From Cyanomargarita calcarea GSE-NOS-MK-12-04C (GTDB lineage: Bacteria > Cyanobacteriota > Cyanobacteriia > Cyanobacteriales > Nostocaceae): a stretch of 64,000 nt of DNA. Both the position numbers and the translations under genes were made by a program. Of this stretch, positions 18,751 through 27,463 are shown piece after piece (the stretch's first letter is position 1; each line of letters begins with the position of its first letter). Below the pieces are notes generated by a model, which saw only the letters and a program-made list of their open reading frames with translations, did no database searches and was not told the DNA's origin. The stretch lies in assembly GCA_019359595.1 (NCBI GenBank), contig JAHHGZ010000020.1, forward strand, positions 62,001 through 126,000, in the 5' to 3' direction.

Positions 18751-19653
18751 GTGTTTAAATTTCTAACTAAACTTGACTATCTACTAAAAGAAACTTTTCT
18801 CGGTTTGATCAGGGGAGGGTGGATGAACTGGGCTGCTATAAGCACTGTCACGGTATTGTTATTTTTATTCGGTTTAAGCTTGCAAAGTTCATGGCAGCTT
18901 GAAAAACTGCTCAACCAATTCGGCAGCCAATTGGAAGTGTCAGTGTATCTTAATGCCGATGCACGCTCCGAAGCGATCGCACCCCTGATTCAAAGAATGC
19001 CCGAAGTAGCAGATATTACAATTATTACCAAAGAGCAAGCTTGGACTAAATTAGTTCAAGAATTAAAGATTTCTGATATCGAAGGTGCTACCCAACAGCT
19101 AGGAAATAATCCTCTAGTTGATGAGATGAAAGTGAAGGCACGTAATTCTGATGTTGTCCCAACTTTGGCTACCCAACTTGCGAAATTGCGCGGAGTTCAG
19201 ACAGTGCAGTATGTAGATGAAGCCGTCAAACGCATCGCCCAGTTACATGAAGGATTGAACTGGGTTACTTTAACTATTACCATCATTCTGACCACAACGG
19301 CGATCGCTGTCACTAGTACCACCATTCGGCTGATTGTGATGGCACGACGTCGAGAAATTGAAATCATGCAATTGGTAGGGGCAACATCGGCATGGATTTA
19401 TTTACCTTTTATTTTACAAGGTATAATTTACGGCTTAGTCGGTGGTGCGATCGCCTGGAGTTTTATTTCTCTAATTCAACAATTTTTGGGCAAGTTGCTA
19501 GCAAATCAACCAGAATTTATCAAATTTATCACTAACGGTCTGCAGCTTACTGTGACTCAAACTTTACTCTTACCACTGATTCTTCTGAGTTTCGGCGCTG
19601 CTGTAGGATTAATGGGGAGCTTATTTGCTGTTCGACGGTTTGCTAGAGGGTGA
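18751..19653 (+). CDS. ftsX: FtsX-like ABC transporter permease (cell division)
   Basis: A 300-residue protein with a GTG start. It has one N-terminal membrane segment (about 22-42), a periplasmic loop with the FtsX ectodomain pattern (LEVSVYLNADARSEAIAPLIQRMPEV...VQTVQYVDEAVKRI) and three C-terminal segments (about 172-196, 216-240, 272-297) bearing MARRREIEIMQLVGAT, the coupling-helix region of FtsX. FtsX works with the ATPase FtsE to activate peptidoglycan hydrolases at division; no ftsE lies next to it here. Confidence 0.92.
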   Translation: MFKFLTKLDYLLKETFLGLIRGGWMNWAAISTVTVLLFLFGLSLQSSWQLEKLLNQFGSQLEVSVYLNADARSEAIAPLIQRMPEVADITIITKEQAWTKLVQELKISDIEGATQQLGNNPLVDEMKVKARNSDVVPTLATQLAKLRGVQTVQYVDEAVKRIAQLHEGLNWVTLTITIILTTTAIAVTSTTIRLIVMARRREIEIMQLVGATSAWIYLPFILQGIIYGLVGGAIAWSFISLIQQFLGKLLANQPEFIKFITNGLQLTVTQTLLLPLILLSFGAAVGLMGSLFAVRRFARG

Positions 19654-19661
19654 TTTGGAAG

Positions 19662-19722
19662 TTAGGAGTTAGGAGTTAGGAGTTAGGAGTTGGAAGTTGG
19701 GAGTTAACAATTAACAACTAAC
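19662..19722. repeat. GGAGTTA heptamer tract after ftsX
   Basis: About five ttaggag units, then gttgggagttaacaattaacaactaac. Confidence 0.7.
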
Positions 19723-19747
19723 AATTAAAATTTTGAGAAGATTCCAC

Positions 19748-19960
19748 CTAGCCCCCTTGTTGCCTGAACAGATAATCCAAAACCCGATCAATTCGCTCCA
19801 ATGCAGCGTTAGTACTGCGTTGAAACTCTTGAAACTGTGATTTTTGTTCCTCATAATTACGGTCAAGTCGTCTCACAATCGCTTCTAAGCTCTCAGTCCG
19901 TCCATCGACACGTTCTATTATCGTGGCTTGCTGGGTAATTGGAAGCCCCCCTACCCCCAA
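19748..19960 (-). pseudogene. Coiled-coil hypothetical protein, probably 5'-truncated by a repeat
   Basis: A 70-residue frame with a strong coiled coil (ERVDGRTESLEAIVRRLDRNYE...FQRSTNAALERIDRVLDYLF). The first residues (MGVGGLP) are encoded by the C/G-run repeat at 19946-20016, so the native start was probably lost when the repeat inserted. Similar short coiled-coil proteins are common in cyanobacteria. It may still be expressed, but no ribosome binding site is seen. Confidence 0.45.
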
Positions 19961-20016
19961 TTTTGGGCGAGAAAAAATTCAAAGTCCCCCAGAATTGGGG
20001 GATTTAGGGGGCTTGC
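19946..20016. repeat. Intergenic C/G-run repeat, second copy
   Basis: agcccccctacccccaattttgggcg and gtcccccagaattgggggat...gggggct, related to 1413-1533. It overlaps the 5' end of the coiled-coil frame at 19748-19960. Confidence 0.65.
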
Positions 20017-20062
20017 GAGTCACACCTAGTTTTTTTAAGTAACCACCAACAACTAACAAACC

Positions 20063-20872
20063 ATGAAATCACAATGGGAATCTTTGCTCCAAAATCTGGG
20101 TGTATGGGAAGGTTCATTTACCCGCATCTCTCCCAAGGGTGAAATATTAGAAGATATTCCTTCTGTTGTTTCCTTTGAGGGATTAGACAATAATCAGACA
20201 ATGCGTCAAACTGTTCGCCGTCAGGGACAAGAAGATTTAGTTTTAGAATACAGTTCTCTATCACGGGGTATTCTATTCTTTGAAAATGGAGCGTTTTCTT
20301 ACGGTTCGCAGCAACTTGCGCCATTCTCGGAATTTGGGGCAGAACTCGGTTTAATTTCCGAAAATCGCCGCTTGCGCTTGGTGCAACTATTTGATAAGAA
20401 TAATAACTTAGAAAAACTCACCCTAATTCGCGAACATCTAACAGGAACCCCAGCAACAGAACACCCGCCCTTAACAGTAGAAGCTTTGTTGGGAGAATGG
20501 ATTGGTGAAGCTGTGACAATCTATCCAGATTGGCGATCGCCTGATACTTACTCTACAAAAATGCAATTACACCTGGATGACGCTGGCAATTTAGTTCAAA
20601 ATACAACCTTTAATAACCGTATAATTACTTCCACGGGCACCGTTAAAGGCTCCATTATCTCCTTTGACAAAAATCCTCAAAATGAGATACAGGTATTATT
20701 GCTACCTGATGGGGCTTCCGCAACTTTTCCCCAAAAAGCTCAATTACGGCAACCTTTATTTTTAGAAGTTGGTTGGTTAATTGAACCAAACCTCCGCCAA
20801 AGGATGATCCGTACCTACAGTGATAAAGGTGAATGGATAAGTCTCACCTTAGTAGTGGAAAAACGTTTATAA
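20063..20872 (+). CDS. DUF3598 family protein (lipocalin-like)
   Basis: A 269-residue protein starting KSQWESLLQNLGVWEGSFTRIS, the standard opening of the cyanobacterial DUF3598 family. Two similar beta-rich halves follow: residues 1-130, and 140-269 beginning LLGEWIGEAVTIYPDWRSP. Each half carries a W-x-G motif like that of lipocalin/CpcS-type barrels. A role in binding a small hydrophobic molecule is plausible but unproven. It has its own strong terminator 31 bp downstream. Confidence 0.88.
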   Translation: MKSQWESLLQNLGVWEGSFTRISPKGEILEDIPSVVSFEGLDNNQTMRQTVRRQGQEDLVLEYSSLSRGILFFENGAFSYGSQQLAPFSEFGAELGLISENRRLRLVQLFDKNNNLEKLTLIREHLTGTPATEHPPLTVEALLGEWIGEAVTIYPDWRSPDTYSTKMQLHLDDAGNLVQNTTFNNRIITSTGTVKGSIISFDKNPQNEIQVLLLPDGASATFPQKAQLRQPLFLEVGWLIEPNLRQRMIRTYSDKGEWISLTLVVEKRL

Positions 20873-20902
20873 ACAATATCTTAGCCATACAAATATTTTT
20901 AT

Positions 20903-20931
20903 ACAGACGTAGAAATCCTACGTCTGTTTTA
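20903..20931 (+). terminator. Rho-independent terminator of the DUF3598 gene
   Basis: Perfect 10-bp stem ACAGACGTAG / CTACGTCTGT (20903-20912, 20918-20927), 5-nt loop, followed by TTTAT. Confidence 0.85.
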
Positions 20932-21057
20932 TGAATTTATTTGTATACAGCACTTTGCAAGTAAATGAAGTACACCCCCTCCCCTTGGCAAGGGGAGGGT
21001 TGGGGAGGGGTATTTCTGTACCTCACAAAGTTGAAATTTGCTGTAGTAATTTCGCTG

Positions 21058-24000
21058 TTAAGCAAACTTAACCTGAACAATTACATCATTGAAGTCCCTG
21101 TCTCCTCCACCTGACAAATCCTCGAAGCCAAAGGTGTTGCTGCCCAATAGACGAACATGATCGGCTTTATCGGCATTCGCTCCCAAAAACGGTAAGTACA
21201 CGTCATTTAACTTCTGACCGCTGACAACTTCAGCTACTGTTCCGTTCGCAATCATGAAGGGAACATAGATAGAGCCACCCGTAAGTTGTCCTGCAATATT
21301 CGCTGTCTGCTGGTTCCCCACCTTCAAGTCAACTCCAGCGACACGATTGTTTATAGCTGCTTGCGTGTAGCCTGCTGTTCCCGGCAGGATATCCGCCTTT
21401 CCATCAGCATTGGTATCGATTCCTCCGTCCCGATCTAGGACACGATAAAACCCAACGAAATTCTCGAAAGCGGCTTCACGATTGATAGTGAAAGTGGCAT
21501 TAACTTGTCCTGTGAGAGAGCGCAAATCGAGTAATTCTCCTTGTCCCTGACTCTGTAAAGCTGAGATGGCTGCTGTGCCTTGATTAACAAAACTGACCCG
21601 TACCACTGCGTCATTGAAGGCACTGCTGTTACTGGGGCTATCCTCAAAGCTCAAGGTGAAGCCGCTAGCGATCGCATCAGTTACACGTAGCGAAGTTTGA
21701 TTGCTGAAAATAACGCTACTGCTCTGTACTTGTCCTGCTCGCAACCCATCAAGGCTACCGTTTTGAATTAAAAAGGTAGAGAAACGTGCATTTGCCCCAA
21801 AATCTAGAATGCTCGATTGTCCGTTTCCAAAACCGTTAGGATTGTTGGCAATTGTCGAGAAGATAACCCGAGAGCGGGTTACAGCAGCTTCAAGATAACC
21901 TGTTGCGCCAGGAGCAATGCCATTAATAGTACCAAGGTCGTCATCGACATTGAAAGCAACGAGTTCGTTGGCGAATACGTTTTCCTTACTAGTGAGGGAA
22001 AACTGCACGAAGCTTGAGGAATTACCCCCAGTCTTGACAATTGCCCTGCCGTTGGCGGCGAAGTTAGTAGAGAGGGTGAGATTATTAGGGGTTTCAGCAG
22101 CGGTTAAACCGATTAGTCCTGTTGTTGCTGAACCAATTACACCAAGATTGTTAGCAGCACCGGTTGCAAGGTCAATCGAATAGAGATTGGTAGCGCCGGC
22201 AACCGTCAAAGCTGCCAAACCTAATCCGGATGTCGCTGTATTTGATGCAGTTGTCCGCACTCCCGAAGGAATATCAAAGCCGTTGACGGCATCAAAATTA
22301 AGTGGGCTACCGTTGAGAGTAATTGCCAATGGCGCTGTCTGAGTACCATTGTTGGGCGGGTTTTGGATAAATAGCTTGTCGCTGTTAGCATCCAGCGTGT
22401 ATTGGGTGGTAACAGTAGCACCACCAAAGCTATTAGTGTAAGCAGTGGCATCGACTGTAGTAGTACTGCCATTTATCTTCCCATCTGGCTGAGTGCCTGT
22501 TGTTACAGTATCCCCATCAACGAACGCGCCATTGGTGGGGTTGATGCGGAAGTTCAATCCGGTATTGGTGACGATGCGGAGGCGATCGACGGTCGGATTG
22601 AAGTCGATACCAAACTGGGTACTACCTGCCAACGAAACTGGACTACCTGTGGCATCAGTAACTGTACCGACTGTTGTGGCGGCTCCTCCCTGCGGGTCAA
22701 TAATGTACAAAGTACTTGAACCGCTGGTACTGTTGACACCCAGACCGAACAATTGCCCTGTAGCTGGACGAAAGTCAATACCTACCAGTGTCTCGTTTGT
22801 AACTAGTCCGGCAATTGTCACAGTGGTAGCTGTACCGGGATTAGCACTGTTGAAGCGGAGTAGTTGTCCCGATCTGTTGAGGCCGATGAGCGGTGTACCA
22901 TTGGCAACAGCCTCGCTTTGAACAGCAAAGCCTTGGATTGGAACTGTACCCGAACCGATCGCTCCAACTAACGTGGCAGCACCGGTAGATAGTTCAATCG
23001 CGTATAGCCCCGTCCGACCACCAACAGTGAGGGCGCTAAATGCCTTTCCGGTTGCTGGAGTATTCGATGTGGTGATATTCACGCCTGCTGGAATGTCAAA
23101 CCCATTGGCAGCAGTAAAGTCTAGCGGGCTACCACCCAGAGTTATTGGCAGTACTGACGTTTGAGTACCAATATTGGGTGGGTTCTGGATAAATAGGGCG
23201 TTGCTATTTGCATCCAGTGTATATTGTGTAGTTACCGTAGCATTGGGAGCATTGTTCGTGTAGGCAGTGGCATCAACTGTAGTAGTACCACTGCTAATGT
23301 TGCCATCTGGTTGGTTACCTATTACAGTAGTGTTGCCATCAACTGCCGCCCCATTATTTGGGTTAATCCGGAAGTTTAAACCATCGTTCGTAACAACGCG
23401 GAGACGATCGACGGTTGGGTTGAAGTCAAGCCCAAAGCTGGCATTTTTGTTGATGGCGATCGCTACCCCATTTGCATCGACGAATGACGCTGATGTTCCA
23501 ATTTGAGTAGCCGCTCCGGTCTGAATACTGATGGCATAAACTTTGACACCACCTGCACCATCAGCCGCAATTCCATATAGTTTGCCGTTTTGGGGTCGGA
23601 AGTCTATGCCTAATAAGCTGTCCGTCCCTAAACCAGTAATTGGGATAGTACTGCTAAGATTACTGGGACTGGCAGTATCGAAAGGGATTAGAGTGTTGTT
23701 ACTAAGGGCAAAGGCAGGGCTGAGAGTACCTGCATAGCTTTGCTGCACTTGGAGCGTAAATGCCAAGGCTGCGGTAACATCGCCAATCCGTTTGTCGAGT
23801 TCCCATTTACCTTTACCAATTTCTTGGCTTGATGCAGCGATACTTGCTCCCGTCAGTGCGTGCAGGGGTTTTAAAATATCTACGCATCCCTTGGAGGCAA
23901 CACGACAACCGTAGATAAGAATGTTGGCGGATTGGGCAAGAGAAAAGCGCCATTGCTGCAAGTAACCTGCATATTGCCGCAAGCTGTCGAAATCAAGCCG

Positions 24001-24225
24001 GGTATTACCTAGATATAGGCAACCGGGGCTGCCATGTGCTACTAAATGGACTTCAGTAACTTCTTGGCTGCTTTGCAAAACTTCGCTAATCTGAGCGATG
24101 CCGTCACGGTCTTTATCTAGCAGGACAACTTGATAGCCAGACTTGACATTGCAGAGTAGGGTTTGGTAATCCTCTACACTGCGATCAATAAAAACGTATG
24201 AAGGTCTGTTCACATTCCTCTCCAT
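21058..24225 (-). CDS. Large surface-type protein: DUF4347, two DUF4394 repeats, DUF4114
   Basis: A 1055-residue protein. Residues about 10-165 form a DUF4347 domain (VFIDRSVEDYQTLL, EVHLVAHGSPGCLYLGN, ANILIYGCRVASKG), which resembles a caspase/CHAT-like fold and is common at the start of giant cyanobacterial adhesins. Two DUF4394 propeller-like repeats follow (about 180-435 and 445-700); each has GIDFRP, GLDFNPTVDRLRVVTN or close variants, and QYTLDANS. A linker leads to a C-terminal DUF4114-like domain with FEDLSGGGDRDFNDVIVQVKF. No classical signal peptide; DUF4347 proteins often use other export routes. Probably cell-surface or secreted. The role is unknown. Confidence 0.85.
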   Translation of the reverse strand: MERNVNRPSYVFIDRSVEDYQTLLCNVKSGYQVVLLDKDRDGIAQISEVLQSSQEVTEVHLVAHGSPGCLYLGNTRLDFDSLRQYAGYLQQWRFSLAQSANILIYGCRVASKGCVDILKPLHALTGASIAASSQEIGKGKWELDKRIGDVTAALAFTLQVQQSYAGTLSPAFALSNNTLIPFDTASPSNLSSTIPITGLGTDSLLGIDFRPQNGKLYGIAADGAGGVKVYAISIQTGAATQIGTSASFVDANGVAIAINKNASFGLDFNPTVDRLRVVTNDGLNFRINPNNGAAVDGNTTVIGNQPDGNISSGTTTVDATAYTNNAPNATVTTQYTLDANSNALFIQNPPNIGTQTSVLPITLGGSPLDFTAANGFDIPAGVNITTSNTPATGKAFSALTVGGRTGLYAIELSTGAATLVGAIGSGTVPIQGFAVQSEAVANGTPLIGLNRSGQLLRFNSANPGTATTVTIAGLVTNETLVGIDFRPATGQLFGLGVNSTSGSSTLYIIDPQGGAATTVGTVTDATGSPVSLAGSTQFGIDFNPTVDRLRIVTNTGLNFRINPTNGAFVDGDTVTTGTQPDGKINGSTTTVDATAYTNSFGGATVTTQYTLDANSDKLFIQNPPNNGTQTAPLAITLNGSPLNFDAVNGFDIPSGVRTTASNTATSGLGLAALTVAGATNLYSIDLATGAANNLGVIGSATTGLIGLTAAETPNNLTLSTNFAANGRAIVKTGGNSSSFVQFSLTSKENVFANELVAFNVDDDLGTINGIAPGATGYLEAAVTRSRVIFSTIANNPNGFGNGQSSILDFGANARFSTFLIQNGSLDGLRAGQVQSSSVIFSNQTSLRVTDAIASGFTLSFEDSPSNSSAFNDAVVRVSFVNQGTAAISALQSQGQGELLDLRSLTGQVNATFTINREAAFENFVGFYRVLDRDGGIDTNADGKADILPGTAGYTQAAINNRVAGVDLKVGNQQTANIAGQLTGGSIYVPFMIANGTVAEVVSGQKLNDVYLPFLGANADKADHVRLLGSNTFGFEDLSGGGDRDFNDVIVQVKFA

Positions 24226-24512
24226 TTACTCAACAACCAATTGTGCTGACTGCAAATGTAGCATTAAAAAAATAATCAGCCACAGGGCGTTCGCAGATAA
24301 AAATACCAGACATCTCAATGAGTGAAAGAGTTTCAGGGATTATAAATAAAACCTTCACCACATTAAAAACAGGTAAATAAACGGTTGTAATAAATGTAGA
24401 TTAAGCAGTATTTATTACTTGAGAAGAAGAATTAGCCACCTCAGGAAGCAAAGAAGCGGTTCAAAAAGGCTACCCAAAGATACAAAATGTAGTTAGATAT
24501 TTTTGTCAGCTG

Positions 24513-24776
24513 TTAAAACCGTCTTTCATACTCAACCACCGCTCGACTGTCGTCAGAAAAAGAAGTTGAGCCTCGCACCAGAATGTCATCATTAAGCCTA
24601 TACAGTACGTTGTAACGCAAAGGTTGATCGGCAGCAAAAACCTGCGAGAGGGAGGCAGAAAAATTATTCCCAATGTAAAACACACCCTCTGCTGATAACC
24701 CCAGTACTGAAACGTTCAATTTTTGGTTAGTTATTATGCTAAGAGAAAGACGAAATTCACTAAAGCCAATCGCTCA
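24513..24776 (-). pseudogene. Duplicate of the 3' end of tamB
   Basis: About 263 bp matching 27464-27727, the last 88 or so codons of tamB, with about 15 base differences counted by eye (near 94% identity), in the same orientation. It encodes IGFSEFRLSLSIITNQK...GSTSFSDDSRAVVEYERRF and its own stop codon. A TGA immediately upstream closes the frame. It begins 5 bp past the stop of the toxin gene, so the toxin-antitoxin/IscB cassette is flanked by direct repeats. Confidence 0.85.
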
Positions 24777-24780
24777 GTTT

Positions 24781-25323
24781 TTATATCAAGTTCGGTAAAT
24801 CAGTTATAATTGTGATTCCAAGCGCTTCTTTTGCATCTGCGATCGTTACCATAAGCGTCATCGGGGCAACAGGGGAAGGGATAAAGCCGCATTTCTCATA
24901 GAATTTCTTCGCCTCCTCGTTCACGGCATGAACAAGAATCGCCCTGATACCTGCAATCGTTGCGGCCTGGAGGGTACGAAGAACCGCGTCCCGCACCAGC
25001 GCATATCCGATGCCTTTCCCTTGCCAATGGATATCTACCGCCAATCGTCCGATGACCATGACAGGAATCGGGTCTGGCATATTGCGCCGCACTTTACCAG
25101 GAGCAGTAGTATTTATCACACTGCCGTTTGCCAAACAATAATAGGCAATAACTTTTCCCCCCACCGTTACCACATAAATCCTGGAGGCTCCACTACCTTC
25201 ATTTTTCAGGGCACGTTTTTTTAACCACTCATTCAGTTCGGCATTACCGGAATCAAAATCTTCCAGTTCATGTTCCGCGTTGAGAGGTTCAGGAGCTTGA
25301 ATTTGTTGTTCTTGTCTAATCAC
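24781..25323 (-). CDS. GNAT-family toxin, TacT type, separated from its antitoxin
   Basis: A 180-residue acetyltransferase. GTG 25323 is taken as the native start (VIRQEQQIQAPEPLNAEH); the frame runs on to a TTG at 25347, but those codons come from the inserted element. Family features: EDFDSGNAELNEWLKKRALKN near the N-terminus, the acetyl-CoA loop QGKGIG (residues 101-106) after RLAVDIHW, and Tyr142 in KKFYEKCGF. TacT toxins acetylate charged tRNA and stop translation; the DUF1778 antitoxin neutralises them. That antitoxin gene (27073-27369) is now 1.75 kb upstream, beyond an iscB element. Confidence 0.9.
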   Translation of the reverse strand: MIRQEQQIQAPEPLNAEHELEDFDSGNAELNEWLKKRALKNEGSGASRIYVVTVGGKVIAYYCLANGSVINTTAPGKVRRNMPDPIPVMVIGRLAVDIHWQGKGIGYALVRDAVLRTLQAATIAGIRAILVHAVNEEAKKFYEKCGFIPSPVAPMTLMVTIADAKEALGITIITDLPNLI

Positions 25324-25364
25324 TAGAAATCGATATATTGGAGTCAAACGGAATAAATAGCAAC

Positions 25365-26762
25365 TTAAAGGAAGCTGTAACTAAACCCATCATTTCGATA
25401 AATAAACTTTACACCAACCATCGAAGATACAGTTACACGATGTTCGCCTATTTTGACTTCAAAACCCTTTGGTGTTGGTGTCTTTACTCTTGCTGTATAC
25501 CACCCGGCTTTAACTTTGACTGTTGATTCAATAGCCTTTTTTTTGTCAGAACAAGTTTTACTATCCTTTTTTAATTCAAATTTGATTATGTCTCCTGCTT
25601 GTATATGTTTATAACTCCTTTTTGGTGCAACTGTACTAGTTGTTTTTTCACCTGTCTTTTTGTCTGTTTTGACTGTTATAGCTGGAAAGCCTTTATCGTT
25701 CGTTCGTCTACTTTGTCTTGTTCCATGTCCTTTGGCCTCCACTATTAATGGCTGTGTAGTCAAAAATTTAATTTGACTACCAGACTCTCCAATACAAGCA
25801 GCATCAATGCTATGAGACTTGGGAAATCCTTGTTGACAACGATTCATTTTTGTTCTACCACCAGTCCAACACAGAACATTGCTGTTATGTCTTTTAGCAG
25901 CATCAACGATTGCAAATCTTGTGGAATTTACAGCAGCAGCGGATGAGAGGGGTGAAGTTCGTTGTTTTAAAATCTTGTCTATCCTGTTTTTTGCTGCAAT
26001 TAAATCAAACTTGTACTTTTGATTTAAGAAATCAGCGACATCAAGATTCCCTTTTTGTTGATTGCAGTCATGACAAGCTAGAGTCAAATTGCTAACTCTG
26101 TCACTTCCACAAGAAGATTTGGCTTGTATATGCTCAATTTCTAATGGGACATTCTCTACATCACAGTAAGCGCATTTTCTACCCCATTTGTCTAGGAGGT
26201 ATTCTCGGATTTCATAACCCCATAAGACACCCTGTTGATACTCAACTCCAGAAATTTCTGGTTGAATAATTTTCTGAGTATCAAACCTGACTTGTTCAAT
26301 TTCGATTGCTGAGATTGGGCAATATTTTATAAACCTTTTTATCCATGTTTCTGTTGTTTGAACTCGGTGTCTCAAAGATGGTGCAAGCCATCCTAATTGC
26401 TTTTTCCGGTCAAAACGTTTTTTGCGATACCGTAAATTACGGGAACGTCTACCACGTCTAAATCCGGAACGTAGGTGCAAGTCTGATTTGATTGCATTAC
26501 TACGATGTTTTAATTCCATCTGAAATACTATTTCAAAGCCGCATTGAATTGCAAATCCAGTCCAAACAGCACCAGGGTCTATTTTCAAAATGTACTGCTT
26601 CAAATGCGGTATTTGTATTTGTTTTTTCAGGATGATTACAAATGGAAATGTTCTGAAAACACTAGCCTTATTTTGTGATAATAATTTTCTGGCACGGGCT
26701 GGATGAACCATGCTTAAAAAATTTTTATCGGCATTCAGAACAAATACATGATTGGTTGGCAT
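25365..26762 (-). CDS. iscB: RNA-guided endonuclease IscB
   Basis: A 465-residue protein with full IscB architecture. Residues 1-45 are the PLMP-type domain (VFVLNADKNFLSMVHPARA), then RuvC-I with Asp62 (KIDPGAVWTGFAI), an arginine-rich bridge helix (FRRGRRSRNLRYRKKRFDRK, 101-120) and RuvC-II with Glu156 (IEQVRFDTQK). The HNH domain has Cys197/Cys200, His211 in EIEHIQAKS, Asn225 in RVSNLTLAC and CHDCN. RuvC-III is SHSIDAACIG with His317 and Asp320. A basic C-terminal domain follows (about 335-465). No catalytic residue is missing. IscB proteins are ancestors of Cas9 and cut DNA using an omega-RNA guide. Confidence 0.95.
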   Translation of the reverse strand: MPTNHVFVLNADKNFLSMVHPARARKLLSQNKASVFRTFPFVIILKKQIQIPHLKQYILKIDPGAVWTGFAIQCGFEIVFQMELKHRSNAIKSDLHLRSGFRRGRRSRNLRYRKKRFDRKKQLGWLAPSLRHRVQTTETWIKRFIKYCPISAIEIEQVRFDTQKIIQPEISGVEYQQGVLWGYEIREYLLDKWGRKCAYCDVENVPLEIEHIQAKSSCGSDRVSNLTLACHDCNQQKGNLDVADFLNQKYKFDLIAAKNRIDKILKQRTSPLSSAAAVNSTRFAIVDAAKRHNSNVLCWTGGRTKMNRCQQGFPKSHSIDAACIGESGSQIKFLTTQPLIVEAKGHGTRQSRRTNDKGFPAITVKTDKKTGEKTTSTVAPKRSYKHIQAGDIIKFELKKDSKTCSDKKKAIESTVKVKAGWYTARVKTPTPKGFEVKIGEHRVTVSSMVGVKFIYRNDGFSYSFL

Positions 26763-27072
26763 TTACGCCGCTCCCATATTTGGGTAAAGTTTGCTTTGAC
26801 AATGCTCACAGGCTTAGTCACACCTGACGAGGGTAGTTCACAGATACAAGTGTTTCACCTGACCAAACTAGGCAATGTTCTTGTACCCGACCGCTTAGGA
26901 CTAGCAACGTTTGACCGTATCCTATTAAGGTCCTGACCTTTTGGGAGCGTAGCTAGACTTCTCTCTAGCTGAGTCTGGTGTAACTGGGTAGGTTAATTCC
27001 TACCTTTAATAAAACTTAGTACTAATACTATGTTTTACTCCGGATTACTCCGCTTTGGTAGCTACTCACGTT
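26763..27072 (-). ncRNA. Candidate IscB omega-RNA
   Basis: The 310 bp directly upstream of iscB have no reading frame but several hairpins, as expected for an omega-RNA: CGGA/TCCG (27041-27052), GGTAGG/CCTACC (26987-27004, 6-nt loop), AGCTAGA/TCTAGCT (26951-26970, 6-nt loop) and AAGGTC/GACCTT (26927-26940). By analogy with studied IscB systems, the guide would be the 5' end of this RNA, read from the DNA flanking the element, here the last codons of the antitoxin gene (27073 upward). Exact ends unknown. Confidence 0.65.
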
Positions 27073-27369
27073 CTACTGTTCCCACGGTGCTTTGGTGGTT
27101 AGCAAGGTATGGAGGTTTGCATTGGTTGAAGGTGGGGCATCCAGTAGTTCGATAAATTGCTGAAACTTGTCATCATCCAACATAAAAAGCCGCCGATCCA
27201 GCAAAACCGCTTCTGCTTCCCGACACACGCTTTCCAACATGAAATCGGAACGGTTCTTGCCAAGGGCTTCTGCGGCGCGATCGATTAAATCCCGCTGTCT
27301 CTGGTGTGCGCGGATGTTAATGGTGACATCCCGGTTTTGATGGTTGGACGCTTCTGTATGAGGTTGCAT
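27073..27369 (-). CDS. DUF1778 ribbon-helix-helix antitoxin, TacA type
   Basis: A 98-residue protein with the DUF1778 pattern: a DNA-binding ribbon-helix-helix (about 14-60; VTINIRAHQRQRDLIDRAAE, LGKNRSDFMLESVCREAE) and a C-terminal toxin-neutralising tail ending LLTTKAPWEQ, close to the KAPWE end of known TacA proteins. A strong promoter with an embedded inverted repeat lies just upstream, consistent with autoregulation. GAGGAAAGAG gives a good ribosome binding site before ATG 27369. The cognate toxin gene is displaced by the iscB element. Confidence 0.93.
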   Translation of the reverse strand: MQPHTEASNHQNRDVTINIRAHQRQRDLIDRAAEALGKNRSDFMLESVCREAEAVLLDRRLFMLDDDKFQQFIELLDAPPSTNANLHTLLTTKAPWEQ

Positions 27370-27392
27370 TAATCTCTTTCCTCTTCTTGTCC

Positions 27393-27430
27393 CTACAATG
27401 AGTATACAAAATATGCATATACATTGTCAA
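27393..27430 (-). promoter_or_regulatory. tacA promoter with candidate operator
   Basis: On the minus strand TTGACA (27430-27425), an 18-bp spacer and TATACT (27406-27401) make a near-consensus sigma-70 promoter. The inverted repeat ACAATG...CATTGT (27395-27400 and 27422-27427), with inner GTATA/TATAC, spans it. It is a likely binding site for the antitoxin. Confidence 0.75.
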
Positions 27431-27463
27431 CACAAATAATTTCGGGATAAGCAATTAGCGATC

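Larger units (their letters stand above)
25324..27072 (-). mobile_element. IscB-bearing IS200/IS605-like element inserted between tacA and tacT
   Basis: Limits are set by joining the flanks. The antitoxin ends GAACAG-TAG and the toxin begins TAG-TGATTAGAC, so removing 1749 bp recreates TAGTG, a stop/start overlap typical of such operons. Near the ends is an imperfect 10-bp inverted repeat: ggagtcaaac (25340-25349) and gttttactcc (27032-27041), 9 of 10 paired. A small hairpin cgga-ttac-tccg lies at 27041-27052. No TnpA is present, so it would be mobilised in trans. No obvious target duplication beyond the shared TAG. Confidence 0.75.

Noticed and set aside
21817-23737. Several plus-strand frames of 60-140 residues
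   Set aside because: All lie antisense to the DUF4347/DUF4394 gene, whose codon pattern creates long antisense frames.
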